A stretch of DNA of 64,000 bases from SLST01 sp046538735 (GCA_046538735.1 JBKHII010000008.1:1-64000), one strand, 5' to 3'; numbered from the stretch's first letter, positions 41,964 to 51,448 are shown. The notes: a model not told the origin generated them from the sequence alone. Made by a program: numbers and translations.

Positions 41964-42941
41964 CTATCGTCCTCTGAACTCCCGGAGCCAGGTGAGGGCA
42001 GGGCGTTCCTCGCCGTCCGCGCTCAACAGGTGGGCGCTCTTGCTGTAGATCCACTCCTCCTTGTAGCCCCAGAGCGTGATCCCGCGTACCGCCCGGTGCG
42101 CTGCGAACAGGGTCACGAGCTCCTCCATGCGCGCGGCCTGCTCGGCGTCGTCCTCCAGTGCGAGGTCCAGCTCGGTCACGTAGATCGGGAGGTTGGCCTC
42201 CGCGAGACGATCGAGATTCGCCGCGATCGTCTCGGTCGGAACGTCTTCCAGATCGTGCGCCTGAACGCCGATCGCGTCGATCAGGTCCCGTTCCTTGAGG
42301 GTGGCCACGATCCGCAGGTAGCCGGCGGTCGCCTCCTCCGATTCGAGGATCCCGAAGTCGTTCAGCGTCAGTTCCGCGTTCGGGAAGCTCTCGCGGGCGA
42401 GCTCGAACACCGCGACGATCCAGTCGAAACGCGTCTCACCCGGTCCGCCGAGGGCCCACATGTAGGGCGGCTGCACGTGGAGCGGCTCGTTCACAACGTC
42501 GATCATGTCGGTCTCGGGGTAGCGCTCTCCGAGCAGCGAGATCCACTCCTCGAGCTCCGCGCGGAGCTCTTCGTCGGAGAGCCGGCCGAGCCACGGTGGC
42601 TGCGAGCGGCCCCATACGAGCGTGTGGATCCGGAACGGCAGATCGTTCGCAAGTGCGAAGTCGTAGGCAATGTCCAGGTCGTCCCACACCATTTCATCGC
42701 GGCTCGGTTCCGCGTTGCCCCATTTGGCCGCGTTCTCAGGAGTGACCTGATTCCAGTAGAGAAGGAAGTCGGGGTCTTCGGCGACGCCGCTCGGCCACAC
42801 GTTGCCCACGAACTCGAGCGAACCCCGGCCGGTCCAAGTCGCGCACCCGGCCATCGTCACAGCCAGTCCCACGACCACGGCAATGCAGGTTGTGAAAACG
42901 ATTACAGCTCGTGGCCGCAGCCACCCGGTCGGTTTCTTCAT
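41964..42941 (-). CDS. GH10 endo-1,4-beta-xylanase, lipoprotein
   Basis: A 325-residue enzyme with a lipoprotein signal: a hydrophobic helix then MAGC, with Cys33 as the lipidation site, so it is anchored in the cell envelope. The GH10 barrel is clear: FVGNVWPS, NQVTPENAAKWGN, RIHTLVWGRSQPPWL, the acid/base Glu in DVVNEPLH, the nucleophile Glu in YVTELDLAL, and ITLWGYKEEWIY. It cleaves xylan to oligosaccharides that the adjacent importer could take up. The ATG at 42941 has GGAGGG upstream. It is followed by the unrecognised protein gene, probably in one operon. Confidence 0.92.
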   Translation of the reverse strand: MKKPTGWLRPRAVIVFTTCIAVVVGLAVTMAGCATWTGRGSLEFVGNVWPSGVAEDPDFLLYWNQVTPENAAKWGNAEPSRDEMVWDDLDIAYDFALANDLPFRIHTLVWGRSQPPWLGRLSDEELRAELEEWISLLGERYPETDMIDVVNEPLHVQPPYMWALGGPGETRFDWIVAVFELARESFPNAELTLNDFGILESEEATAGYLRIVATLKERDLIDAIGVQAHDLEDVPTETIAANLDRLAEANLPIYVTELDLALEDDAEQAARMEELVTLFAAHRAVRGITLWGYKEEWIYSKSAHLLSADGEERPALTWLREFRGR

Positions 42942-43059
42942 TGCAGCCCTCCATTGAGATGGTGACATCATAGGCGGAGGAGGCTCAATGCGCAACGCCA
43001 ACGGCCACATCCCCACGGCCGTCGTTGAAATGGACATATTAATCTTTTCAAAAAAAGAA

Positions 43060-43088
43060 GTGAAATTTGTAGACGAATGTACTACACT
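43060..43088 (+). promoter_or_regulatory. promoter of the chaperone-usher pilus operon
   Basis: GTGAAA (43060-43065) and TACACT (43083-43088) are spaced by 17 bp in a locally AT-rich stretch. The transcription start near 43095 leaves a leader of about 58 nt with GGAGG before the pilin ATG at 43153. Confidence 0.5.
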
Positions 43089-43152
43089 GGGGTTGCTCGG
43101 TGATCAGGGGCAGTTTCCACCCGGTCATCGACGATTCATTATGGAGGTGAGT

Positions 43153-43659
43153 ATGAACAAGCTACTTCGGGTCATCATCGCCGTTGGACTCATGACGCTC
43201 ACGGCGGGAGTCGCCTTCGCTGCGAACGGCGACACGCTCAACATCGGCGGGCACGTCCCCCTTGCCCTCGACCTGACGGTCACCGCCTCGGGCGTAGCGG
43301 ACAACCTTCCGCTCACGATCGCGGGCGTGGACGCCCCGACCACCCAGACGATCGCCACGATCGACGTCACGACGAACAACACGGCGGGCTGGGAGTTGTG
43401 GGTGTTCTCCGAGAACGCCGATCCCACGGACACCGGGCTCATCAACGCGGATCTGGACGAGATTACCTACGAGATCGAGTATCTCGGAGCCGGAACGACC
43501 GGTGCGGTAGACATTCCGGACACGGGCGCCTTGGTCGGCGAGGCGACGTCCGATCTCGCGCAGACCGGCGAGACGCTTCAGATTACCTACACGCAGTCGG
43601 AGGGCCATAACGCCGGATACTACTCCGACCAGCTTGCGATCGTCCTGCGTGCCAAGTAA
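43153..43659 (+). CDS. chaperone-usher type major pilin subunit
   Basis: A 168-residue exported protein: a signal peptide of 23 residues (ending GVAFA), then an all-beta mature domain. It ends in the YYSDQLAIVLRAK strand, which resembles the GxYxDxLxVxI C-terminal donor/groove strand of archaic (Csu/spore-coat-U-type) pilins. No cysteine pair is present. Its position before a periplasmic chaperone and an usher, together with its size, makes it the likely main shaft subunit. GGAGG at 43143-43147 sets the start. Confidence 0.78.
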   Translation: MNKLLRVIIAVGLMTLTAGVAFAANGDTLNIGGHVPLALDLTVTASGVADNLPLTIAGVDAPTTQTIATIDVTTNNTAGWELWVFSENADPTDTGLINADLDEITYEIEYLGAGTTGAVDIPDTGALVGEATSDLAQTGETLQITYTQSEGHNAGYYSDQLAIVLRAK

Positions 43660-43680
43660 GCTCTGATCCAGGGGCGTACC

Positions 43681-44466
43681 ATGATCACGGAGCGAACCCG
43701 AACGCTCTCTCTCAGGTCACGAGGCCGCCGACTGCGCGGCCTCGTGGTTCTCATCCTGATCGCACTCTCCTCGGTCGCGGCGCACGCGTTCAGCTTCGAG
43801 CCGATCAGCCAGGAGTTTGCGACGACCGGCCCGCAGGCGAACCGCGTATTCCGGGTGACGAACACCACGAACGATCGAATCGCCGTGAGGATCGCGGTAC
43901 GCCCGCGCCGCATCGAACGGGACGGGACCGAGATCCAGGGCAAGGAGTCGGAGCACTTCATCGTCTATCCCCGGCAGATGCTGCTCGAGCCCGGAGAAGG
44001 CCGGAGCGTGCGCGTCCGATGGGACGGTCCGGCGCAGATCGACGCCGAGCTTCCCTTCCGGATCATCGCGGAGCAACTGCCGGTCACGATGGACGAGCCG
44101 GAACCGGCTCAAGGCGCGGCGATTCGCCTCACGTATCGCTACGAGGGCAGTCTCTACGTGATTCCTCCCGGCGCCGAGCCTGACGTGAGCGTCACGTCGG
44201 TCGCGCGGGTCGAGCGTCCGGATGGCGAGTACCTGCGCGTTACCATCTCGAACGCCGGAACCAGGCACACGCTCCTCTCGAACGCCGAGCTTACGCTCTC
44301 CCGCGATCCGGACGGCGAAGGCGACATCATCATGCGGACGCACGAGCTCCAGGGCTTGGCCGGCGAGAACATGCTTGCAGGATCCACGCGGGACTTTCTC
44401 GTCGCGATGCCGGGCGAGCTCTGGCAGGGCCAGGTGTACGCGCAAATACGCTTTGAAGCAGAATAG
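43681..44466 (+). CDS. periplasmic pilus chaperone (PapD/CsuC-like)
   Basis: A 261-residue protein with a long basic n-region, a hydrophobic signal core (LVVLILIALSSVAAHA) and two immunoglobulin-like domains. The first carries FSFEPISQEFATTGPQANRVFRVTNTT and VYPRQMLLEPGEGRSVRVRW, with the conserved Arg/Lys pattern and the donor strand motif of pilus chaperones. The second carries YEGSLYVIPPGAEPDV and VTISNAGTRHTLLSNAELTL. It would cap pilin subunits and deliver them to the usher. It lies 21 bp after the pilin gene and 3 bp before the usher gene. Confidence 0.83.
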   Translation: MITERTRTLSLRSRGRRLRGLVVLILIALSSVAAHAFSFEPISQEFATTGPQANRVFRVTNTTNDRIAVRIAVRPRRIERDGTEIQGKESEHFIVYPRQMLLEPGEGRSVRVRWDGPAQIDAELPFRIIAEQLPVTMDEPEPAQGAAIRLTYRYEGSLYVIPPGAEPDVSVTSVARVERPDGEYLRVTISNAGTRHTLLSNAELTLSRDPDGEGDIIMRTHELQGLAGENMLAGSTRDFLVAMPGELWQGQVYAQIRFEAE

Positions 44467-44469
44467 GGA

Positions 44470-46848
44470 ATGCGTCGATGGTTCCGACGTATCATTCCGA
44501 TCATCCTCATCGCATGCGCGGGGCTCGTGGCGTGGTCTCAGGACGTTCTCGATTCCACGCTGATCCCGGTTCCTCTGTTCCTTCGAATGGACGATGGCCG
44601 CGGCGAATACCTCGGCGAGGTTGAAGCGCTCATCTCCGAAGACGGAGACGTTTCGATCGTTCCGAACGATCTCCTGTCGCTTGTCGCCGAAGATCTGCGC
44701 ATCGAGGTTCTCGATCGCGCGGCGGAGCTCTTTGACGACGGCGATGTCGCGCCGCTCGGTGATCTCGACGCGATCGGTATCACCGTAGCGTTCGACTGGG
44801 ACGAGCTCTCCCTCCTCGCCGTGATTCCGCCGAACGCTCGTCGACCTGAGCGCATCTCGCTCGTAGGGCGGCGCGCGGTTCCGATCGGAGCTCCGGTTGC
44901 GCCGGAGGTCTTCAGTCTCATCGCCAATCTCGATCTCTGGACCAGGCTGGCGTACGAGACGGCGCTCTTCGAGTACGCCGTAACGCCGGAGATAGCCGTC
45001 AACATCTACACGGTCGCGCTCGAGGCGCACGGCGGTGTTCAGAGCGGGGACGAACCGTTGTTCCTCGACTATGCCCGCGCGACGTGGGACATCCCCACGA
45101 TCGGGTACCGCCTGCAGGGCGGAGACCTCACGTGGAGGACGACCGACCTCGTAGGCGTACGCTCGGTCCTCGGGGTCTCCTTCTTCCGAGCACGCTCGCT
45201 CGGGCGTGCGCTCGATCCGCCCGAGCGAGTGCTCGCAGATATCTTCCTGCCCATGAGGTCGGACGTGGACATCTTCCTCAACGAGTCGCGCCTCGCGCGC
45301 CGCACGCTGGATGCTGGGAACTACGAGCTCGGCGAGGTCCCGCTCCTGGACGGCGTCAATACCGTCGTTGCCGTCTGGGAGGGGGAGGACGGGCCACAGG
45401 AGATCGAGCTGATTCTCCCGCACGACCGCAACCTCCTGGACGCCGGCGTCCTTGACGCGGGGCTGGCCGCCGGCGTCGCAGAGCGCGACTTCGCGCGCCC
45501 GATCGTCATGGCCTATCAGCGCTACGGAGTGACGCCGGCGTTCACGCTCGGCATGCGGCAGGGGGTGGAGCTGCTCGATCTCCAGGTCGACGTGGGGCTC
45601 CAGGCGTTGCTCGCAACGCAGGTCGGCACCTTCGGTCTCGAGCCCGACGTCGGCATCGGCCCGGGCGAGCGGATCCTCGTTGACGTCCCGCTGAGCTACA
45701 GTTTCCTCGATCCGCGTCCCGACTCGTACCTGAGCTTCGGCATTACCGGCGCGTTCCGTTCGCTGACGACGGGAGCCGGCGGCGCGGACTCCACGAGAGT
45801 GTCGGGGTCGGGCTACGTCAGCTTCGCGCTCCCGGAGGGATTCTCGATCACTCCCCGGGCATCGTACGTGTACGGGGTCGAGGATGGATCTCACGACGTG
45901 CAGGTCCGCGCGGGTCTTCGCAAATCGATTCGCGGCGGCGCCGCGGTGAGCGCGGACGCGGGATTCAGTTTCAACGGCGAAACCTCGTTCACTGCGACGG
46001 TGACCTACTCGGCATCCTTCCCGGAGCACCGACAGAATCTGTTCCTGCAGCAGAACCTCGCTACCCAGGAGTTCACGGCACATTGGAGTCGGTACGCGGG
46101 CGGGGGACCCGAGGACGTGGACTTCGGCGCCTCGGCGAAAATCCCGGTCGACTTCTCGGAGGTGCTCAATCTCAGCGCGGATATCGGCTACGTGAATCCG
46201 TACGTGCGTGGCTCGCTGTCGCACTCGCTCTCGGGCGTCGCAGCCGAGGGCGATCTCCTCAACAGAACCACGCTCGGTCTGCAGAGCGCCCTCGTCGTGG
46301 CGGGGGAGGAGGTCGGTGTGACGCTTCCGGTGCTCGACTCGTTCGTGATCGTCGCGCCGGGTGCCGGGTTGGACGAGATGCCGTTGTCGATCTCGCGAGA
46401 CGGCGCGAGAGCGGACTTGGAGCTCGACGAGGGAATCGCGATCCTCTCCTCCCTGAGCTCGTACTCCCCGCTCGGCATCGAGATCGAGCCTTCCGAGGTC
46501 GTGTTCGGGATGGATGAGCGTGAGTTGCGGTACGTGGTGACACCAACCTACCGTTCCGGTACCGTCGTCCGGCCTGTGCTCGAGCGACGTGTGTACGTGG
46601 GAGGCGTGCTGCTGGACGAGGATGCCGAGCCGGTTCCGTACGCGCTCGGAAGATGGGAGCGGGAGACGGACGGCGGTGAGTTCTTCACCGATGACGACGG
46701 CTACTTCGAGATCTACTCGCTTCCGCCCGGCGAGTACGTCCTTTCGCTCATTACGCATCCGGATCTCCGCTACCGTTTCCGCGTTCCGGACGATGCCGAC
46801 GAGTATCTCGATTTGAACGAGCTGAACCCGCAGGAGGTGGACTCGTGA
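44470..46848 (+). CDS. outer-membrane usher protein (FimD/PapC/CsuD family, divergent)
   Basis: A 792-residue protein with a signal peptide (RRIIPIILIACAGLVAWS), an N-terminal domain and a plug/beta-barrel with the usher hallmark LDAGNYELGEVPLLDGVNTVVAVWEGEDG. Many alternating beta strands follow (VSGSGYVSFALPEGFSITPRASYVYG and similar). The C-terminal domains include a carboxypeptidase-regulatory-like segment (VYVGGVLLDEDAEPVPYALG through LPPGEYVLSL). It is the pore through which the pilus is assembled and therefore implies an outer membrane. Its length fits the archaic usher clade. Confidence 0.85.
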   Translation: MRRWFRRIIPIILIACAGLVAWSQDVLDSTLIPVPLFLRMDDGRGEYLGEVEALISEDGDVSIVPNDLLSLVAEDLRIEVLDRAAELFDDGDVAPLGDLDAIGITVAFDWDELSLLAVIPPNARRPERISLVGRRAVPIGAPVAPEVFSLIANLDLWTRLAYETALFEYAVTPEIAVNIYTVALEAHGGVQSGDEPLFLDYARATWDIPTIGYRLQGGDLTWRTTDLVGVRSVLGVSFFRARSLGRALDPPERVLADIFLPMRSDVDIFLNESRLARRTLDAGNYELGEVPLLDGVNTVVAVWEGEDGPQEIELILPHDRNLLDAGVLDAGLAAGVAERDFARPIVMAYQRYGVTPAFTLGMRQGVELLDLQVDVGLQALLATQVGTFGLEPDVGIGPGERILVDVPLSYSFLDPRPDSYLSFGITGAFRSLTTGAGGADSTRVSGSGYVSFALPEGFSITPRASYVYGVEDGSHDVQVRAGLRKSIRGGAAVSADAGFSFNGETSFTATVTYSASFPEHRQNLFLQQNLATQEFTAHWSRYAGGGPEDVDFGASAKIPVDFSEVLNLSADIGYVNPYVRGSLSHSLSGVAAEGDLLNRTTLGLQSALVVAGEEVGVTLPVLDSFVIVAPGAGLDEMPLSISRDGARADLELDEGIAILSSLSSYSPLGIEIEPSEVVFGMDERELRYVVTPTYRSGTVVRPVLERRVYVGGVLLDEDAEPVPYALGRWERETDGGEFFTDDDGYFEIYSLPPGEYVLSLITHPDLRYRFRVPDDADEYLDLNELNPQEVDS

Positions 46849-47795
46849 GGCGAATCACACTCATGGCCGTCGCCGCCGTTTCGCTGTCGATCGTACCCAC
46901 TGCCGTTGCGCAGGACATCTTCGGTTTCTATGCGCCGCCCGGCGCGGTCTATGCGAACGCCTCGTTCGAGCGGGGCGAGACCGTGGAGGTGAGCGTAACG
47001 ATCGAGCACGAGGGTGCCGCGATACCGTCCTGGTTTCTCGGGGTCAGCACCGGAAACTCGGGCGTCTTCGAGCCCCGCGAGATGCTGCAAGGCGCTTGGG
47101 TTCTCGAGTATCAGGTGTACGGTTCTCAGCCACCGTCCTCGCTCGTCCTCAAGGAACCGCCGGCCATCCTGACGGCTTCGGACGTGATTACCTCCGCCGA
47201 TTTCGGCACCGTAGCCGCGACGACGGAGCTGGTGACCTTCACGCTCTACCTGAACGTGCCGGCCGGGCAGTTCCTGGCGTCCGGGGAGTACACAGACACG
47301 ATCAGCCTGCGGCTGTATACCGGCGACTACGCGGATCCCGGCACGCATGCCCTCGCGGATACGACGGACGTTACCGTTACCGGCCGGATGGCCGAAATCA
47401 TCGATCTCTACGCGCTCAGGGAACCGGGGATCCGGTCGATGGACCTGACCTCGTCCGTCGCGAACCGATTGATTGCGACCGTTCACGAGCGGAGCAACTC
47501 GGCGACCGGCTATACGGTGACCGTGACGAGCGCCAATCTTGCCGCCGATCTCGGCGGAGCGACCGAACCGTACATGGCGCACGACGCGGGATCGGAGACG
47601 CTCTCCTACAGCCTCACGTACGACGGAGCTCCGGTGGCCGGATGGACCGCGGGCACGGCACTTCTGACGGACTCCACGGTGACGACCGCTCCCGAGTGGC
47701 TGACGCGTGAGCTGCGGATCTCGTACTCGGGCAGCCCGAGTCTCATCGCCGGCGACTACGAAGACCGGCTCATTCTCACGATCTCCGCGAAGTAG
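46845..47795 (+). CDS. spore-coat-U-domain protein, probable pilus tip/adhesin
   Basis: A 316-residue exported protein (signal peptide ending TAVA). Two consecutive beta domains each end in the SCPU-type strand: SGEYTDTISLRLYTG near residue 155 and AGDYEDRLILTISAK at the C-terminus. A two-domain subunit at the end of a pilin-chaperone-usher operon is the typical tip adhesin of archaic chaperone-usher pili (CsuE position). Its start overlaps the usher stop by four bases. The receptor is unknown. Confidence 0.75.
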   Translation: MRRITLMAVAAVSLSIVPTAVAQDIFGFYAPPGAVYANASFERGETVEVSVTIEHEGAAIPSWFLGVSTGNSGVFEPREMLQGAWVLEYQVYGSQPPSSLVLKEPPAILTASDVITSADFGTVAATTELVTFTLYLNVPAGQFLASGEYTDTISLRLYTGDYADPGTHALADTTDVTVTGRMAEIIDLYALREPGIRSMDLTSSVANRLIATVHERSNSATGYTVTVTSANLAADLGGATEPYMAHDAGSETLSYSLTYDGAPVAGWTAGTALLTDSTVTTAPEWLTRELRISYSGSPSLIAGDYEDRLILTISAK

Positions 47796-48317
47796 CAGCC
47801 CGGTTTCCGGACTGCCGGTGACGAGGACGGTCTGATCGCCGCCGCGTCGCAGGAGTCCGAAGTACCCGCGAGCCACCAATCGCCGTGCACGCCGCACGAC
47901 CGGTCGACCCGCGTGGAAGAGGCCGATGCCGGTCACGACGAGCACGAGCTGCGCGACGGTGAGGCGGATGCTGCCCGCGTGCGGAACGGTCGCGAGTCCC
48001 TGCGGGAGTGAGTCGGATCCCCAGAGCTCGAGAGCGGGCAGGAAACCGATCGCCCACCTGCCGACTGCGTAGATCGCCACGAATAGGGCGGTCGAGACGC
48101 CAAGCCGGCACGCCTCGCGGCGCCCAAGGTCCGTCAGCTCGTAGCGCCCGTCCTGATCGACCGCCCAGCCGCGCTCCAACAGCCCGTGGAGCGTGTCATG
48201 AACCGTTCGCGTGAGCGGCGTGGGCGGGTCGAGAAACTCTACGAACGAACCGAAGCGCCCGGCCAGGATGCGATAGTGTTCTTCCAGCTCGCAGACCGTC
48301 TTCGGGCCGTTGAGCAT
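47796..48317 (-). CDS. winged-helix/membrane protein of unknown function, 3' end undefined
   Basis: From the ATG at 48317 the product begins like a winged-helix DNA-binding domain (CELEEHYRILAGRF, then GLLERGWAVDQDGRYELTDLGRREA). Two hydrophobic helices follow (VSTALFVAIYAVGRWAIGFL and LTVAQLVLVVTGIGLFHAG) and an Arg-rich segment. No stop occurs in this frame before 46770, that is, deep inside the pilus tip gene on the other strand. The frame beyond about 47796 is probably just antisense of that gene. The true 3' end may have been lost when the pilus operon arrived, or a frameshift hides it. It lies just downstream of the Gfo/Idh gene on the same strand. Confidence 0.45.
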
Positions 48318-48325
48318 CGCCCCCG

Positions 48326-49477
48326 CTACCGACCGGCTCTCCCGTTGAGCGACGCGTAGAACGGATCGTTCTCCGTGATTTCGCCTGCCTTCACGGTGGC
48401 GCCGGAGAAGGCCGATTTGTAGATCGCCGTGAGGAACGAGATCGTCTTCCTCGCCTCGTTCCCGCTCGTGAGCGGTCGGGAGCCGTTTGCCATGTCGCGG
48501 TAGAGCGCGCGGATCTGCTCGGTGTGGCTCGCGGCAACCTCCGGCCCGATCCGGCTCCATTCGACCTGGGTTCGGGCTGCGACGTCCTCGGCGCTCTCCG
48601 CGTCCGCCGGTTCGGCGCCGTCCGCGCCCCTGGAGCCGATCGCGCCCATATCGATCACGCGCGGCGCGGCGGTCCAGCGCCAGTCGGCGTTGCCCACCGA
48701 GTAGAGGCCGGTGGCCTCCACCGTGGCGCGCTGGAAGTCGAGCCGGAGGTAGGTCTCCTGGCGAGGCGAGAGGACGCTGTTCACGATCGTGGCCATCGCG
48801 CCGCTTGCGAATCGGACGATCGCCATCGAGACGTCCTCGACCTCGATGTCGCGATCGAGCGTGCCGACTTTCGCGGTGACCTCGGTCCACTCGCCCATCA
48901 GCCAGAGAAACGAGTCCATGATGTGGATGCCGTGACCCATCGTGGGGCCGCCGAGCTCGGTGCTCCATTTCCCCCGCCACGGCACGTCGTAGTAGGCGTG
49001 GTCGCGGTACCAAAGCGTGTTGCAGACGCCTACGAGCGGCTTGCCGAAGACTCCCGCGTCTATCTGGCGCTTCACGTGCTGCATGCCGCTGCCGAAGCGC
49101 CACTGGAAGACCGTCGTGCAGAAGCGGCCGGTCTCTTCCTCGGCGCGCCGGACCTCGTCCAGCTCGCGGAGCGACGCGCAGAGCGGCTTCTCGCAGAGCA
49201 CCCACGCGCCGGCGCGGAGCGCGGCGACGCTCTGTTCCGCGTGCACGCCGGGCGGCGTGCAGACGTGGACGAGGTCGGGCGTCTCGGCGGTGAGCGCCTG
49301 GTTCAGGTCGGTGTAGATCCGCGGGCTGCCGAACTGCTCGGCGAAGGCCGCGGCGCGATCGCGATCCACGTCCACGACCGCCGCGAGCTGCGCCTGTGCC
49401 GAGATGTCGGGTTCCGAGTAGGCGACGGCGTGCGCCTGTGCGATGCCGCCGGTTCCAACGATGAGTGCGCGTTTCAC
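48326..49477 (-). CDS. Gfo/Idh/MocA family oxidoreductase
   Basis: A 383-residue NAD(P)-dependent dehydrogenase with N-terminal Rossmann motif VGTGGIAQAHA and the family signature CEKPLCASL, whose Lys is catalytic. A C-terminal alpha/beta domain follows (GGPTMGHGIHIMDSFLWLMG). Such enzymes act on sugars, inositols or their derivatives. Its start overlaps the stop of the S9 hydrolase gene by four bases. Substrate cannot be inferred; sugar metabolism is likely. Confidence 0.88.
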   Translation of the reverse strand: MKRALIVGTGGIAQAHAVAYSEPDISAQAQLAAVVDVDRDRAAAFAEQFGSPRIYTDLNQALTAETPDLVHVCTPPGVHAEQSVAALRAGAWVLCEKPLCASLRELDEVRRAEEETGRFCTTVFQWRFGSGMQHVKRQIDAGVFGKPLVGVCNTLWYRDHAYYDVPWRGKWSTELGGPTMGHGIHIMDSFLWLMGEWTEVTAKVGTLDRDIEVEDVSMAIVRFASGAMATIVNSVLSPRQETYLRLDFQRATVEATGLYSVGNADWRWTAAPRVIDMGAIGSRGADGAEPADAESAEDVAARTQVEWSRIGPEVAASHTEQIRALYRDMANGSRPLTSGNEARKTISFLTAIYKSAFSGATVKAGEITENDPFYASLNGRAGR

Positions 49478-51435
49478 GAGAGAGCCTCCGATACGCCGGG
49501 TATGTCGGCGGCCCCTACCGTGACACGAACGCTCGAGTTGGTGAAGTCGTCGCCGACCGGTTCGGTTCTGCCGCCGAGATGCTGCGCGAGAAAGGCCTCG
49601 GCGATCGCGAAGAACGAGAGGCGGTTCTCCGGGCGCGCGAACCCGTGCCCCTCGTCAGGATAGAGCACGTAGCTCACCGGGATTCCCTTCTCCTGCATCG
49701 CCGCGGCGATCTGGTCGGACTCCGCCTGCTTCACGCGAGGGTCGTTCGCTCCTTGTCCGATGAGGAGCGGCGTACGAATACGCTCCACGTAGTTGAGCGG
49801 CGAGTGCCGCTCGAGAAGCTCACGGCCCTCGTCCGTCCGGTGGTCGCCAACGCGGGAGGCGAGGGTCTCGATCATCGGCTTCCAGTACTCGGGAATCGAT
49901 TCGATGAACGTGATCAGGTTCGACGGTCCCACGATATCCACGCCGCACGCGTAGACGTCCGGGTGGAAGGTGAGCCCGGCGAGGACCGAGTAGCCGCCGA
50001 AGCTGCCGCCCATGACGCCGACTCGCTCGAGGTCGGCGATGCCCTTCGCCTTCGCCCACTCGACCGCGTGAATCTGATCCTCGATGATCTTCCCGCCCCA
50101 TTCCCGGTCGCCCGCGTTCGTGAACGCCTTGCCGAAGCCGGTGGACGACCGGAAGTTGAGGCTCATTACTGCGTAGCCACGGTTCGCGAGCCACTGGTGG
50201 ATCGCGTCGTACCCCCAGTAGTCGCGCGCCCACGGTCCGCCGTGCGGGTGGAGCACGAAGGGAAGCGGCGCATCCGGGATGCCGTCCTCGTCCGTGTCCG
50301 TCCCGACCGGGAGCGTCCAGTAGACGACCATGTCCAGGCCGTCGCGCGTCTGGATTGTTGCCGAGTGCATCCGCGCGAGAGGCTGATCCTCGAGTCCGGG
50401 CCGCGAGGTGAAGAGCTTCGTCGCAGCCCGTTCCGTCGTGTCGTAGAGGTAGTAGGCGACCGGTCCGTCGTCCACCTCGTACGCGACCGCCCAGTAGCGG
50501 TCGTCCTGCGAACGGCTCACGATCTGCACCTCGCCACGAGAGGCGCCTTCGAGCCGCTCGAGATGCTCGGCGATCGAGTCGTCCAGGATCCGCCACTCGG
50601 AGCGCTCGGAGACGAACGAGACCGCCTGGACGGTGCGCGAAACCGGGTGGCGGACCACCTCGCCTGCGTCCGCCCGGGCGTCCTCGGCGAGGAGCCGCCG
50701 ATCGCCGGTCTCGTAGTCGACCGCGTAGAGCGCGCTCGTATCGCGCCCGCGGCTGTCCCTCAGGTAGAGCGTGCGCCCGGACTCGTCGAAGCCGATCGAA
50801 TCGGTCGTGAGCGAATCCTCGGCGGAGATCGCGTCGACCTGCACCCACTCGATGCTCGCGCCGGTGCTTTCGGTTTCGCGCGGCCGGAAGACGGCGAAAC
50901 CGCCGTCCGCGGTCATCGCGTACGCCTCGCGCAGATCAAATCGCTCGTCGGCAAGGACGCCGGCGAACTCGTTGTTCTCGAAGACGAGCTCCATCGTGCC
51001 GGTCGTGAGATCGAGCCGGTGGACGTCGTGCCACTGCGGGTCGCGGTTGTTGAGTCCCACGAGAAGCTCGGTCGGGTAACGAGGGCTGAGCTGTTCGATG
51101 CGGGCCTGGACATTCTCGAAGGGGGTGAGGTCGCGGGTATCGCCGGTGACGAGATCGGTGGCGTAGAGCCGCCAGTTCTCGTCGCCGCCCTTGTCCTGGA
51201 TGTGGAGGATGTGGTTGCTCGTGAAGGCCCAGGCGAAGAAGCGGATGCCGCGCGTCGCATCGTGCGTGACCGGCTTCGCCGCCTCCAGGTCGTCGCGCGG
51301 CGCAACCCAGACGTTGAGGACGCCGTCACGCGGGGCGAGCCACGCGAGGCGCCGGCCGTCCGGGCTCACGCGCAGGCTCGTGCGTTCCGGGTTCCCGAAG
51401 ATGAGCCGGCGAGGGATGAGAGGAGTCGTGTTCAT
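49474..51435 (-). CDS. S9 family prolyl-oligopeptidase-type hydrolase
   Basis: A 653-residue protein with an N-terminal beta-propeller (repeated LRVSPDGRRLAWL-type blades) and a C-terminal alpha/beta hydrolase. The nucleophile elbow is GGSFGGY, the acid is Asp in GANDPRV, and the histidine is in PDEGHGF. The oxyanion region reads HPHGGPWARD. No signal peptide is present, so it is a cytosolic acylaminoacyl-peptidase or DPP-like enzyme (S9C). It follows citrate synthase by 13 bases and so probably belongs to the TCA transcript. Confidence 0.9.
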   Translation of the reverse strand: MNTTPLIPRRLIFGNPERTSLRVSPDGRRLAWLAPRDGVLNVWVAPRDDLEAAKPVTHDATRGIRFFAWAFTSNHILHIQDKGGDENWRLYATDLVTGDTRDLTPFENVQARIEQLSPRYPTELLVGLNNRDPQWHDVHRLDLTTGTMELVFENNEFAGVLADERFDLREAYAMTADGGFAVFRPRETESTGASIEWVQVDAISAEDSLTTDSIGFDESGRTLYLRDSRGRDTSALYAVDYETGDRRLLAEDARADAGEVVRHPVSRTVQAVSFVSERSEWRILDDSIAEHLERLEGASRGEVQIVSRSQDDRYWAVAYEVDDGPVAYYLYDTTERAATKLFTSRPGLEDQPLARMHSATIQTRDGLDMVVYWTLPVGTDTDEDGIPDAPLPFVLHPHGGPWARDYWGYDAIHQWLANRGYAVMSLNFRSSTGFGKAFTNAGDREWGGKIIEDQIHAVEWAKAKGIADLERVGVMGGSFGGYSVLAGLTFHPDVYACGVDIVGPSNLITFIESIPEYWKPMIETLASRVGDHRTDEGRELLERHSPLNYVERIRTPLLIGQGANDPRVKQAESDQIAAAMQEKGIPVSYVLYPDEGHGFARPENRLSFFAIAEAFLAQHLGGRTEPVGDDFTNSSVRVTVGAADIPGVSEALS

Positions 51436-51448
51436 GGAGAGCTCTCCG

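Noticed and set aside
42952..42990. Inverted repeat CATTGAG / CTCAATG upstream of the xylanase gene
   Set aside because: The arms are short and 25 bp apart, it has no relation to a promoter, and it is likely by chance.
43717..46758. A 1013-codon minus-strand frame opposite the usher gene
   Set aside because: It is Arg/Glu/His-rich with no recognisable domain and covers chaperone and usher genes that have clear motifs, signal peptides and ribosome sites.
46770..48317. A single long minus-strand frame (over 500 codons) running through the pilus tip gene
   Set aside because: Only the first about 170 codons look like protein. The rest is the exact antisense of a well-supported exported pilin with coding-like composition, a common artefact in GC-rich DNA.
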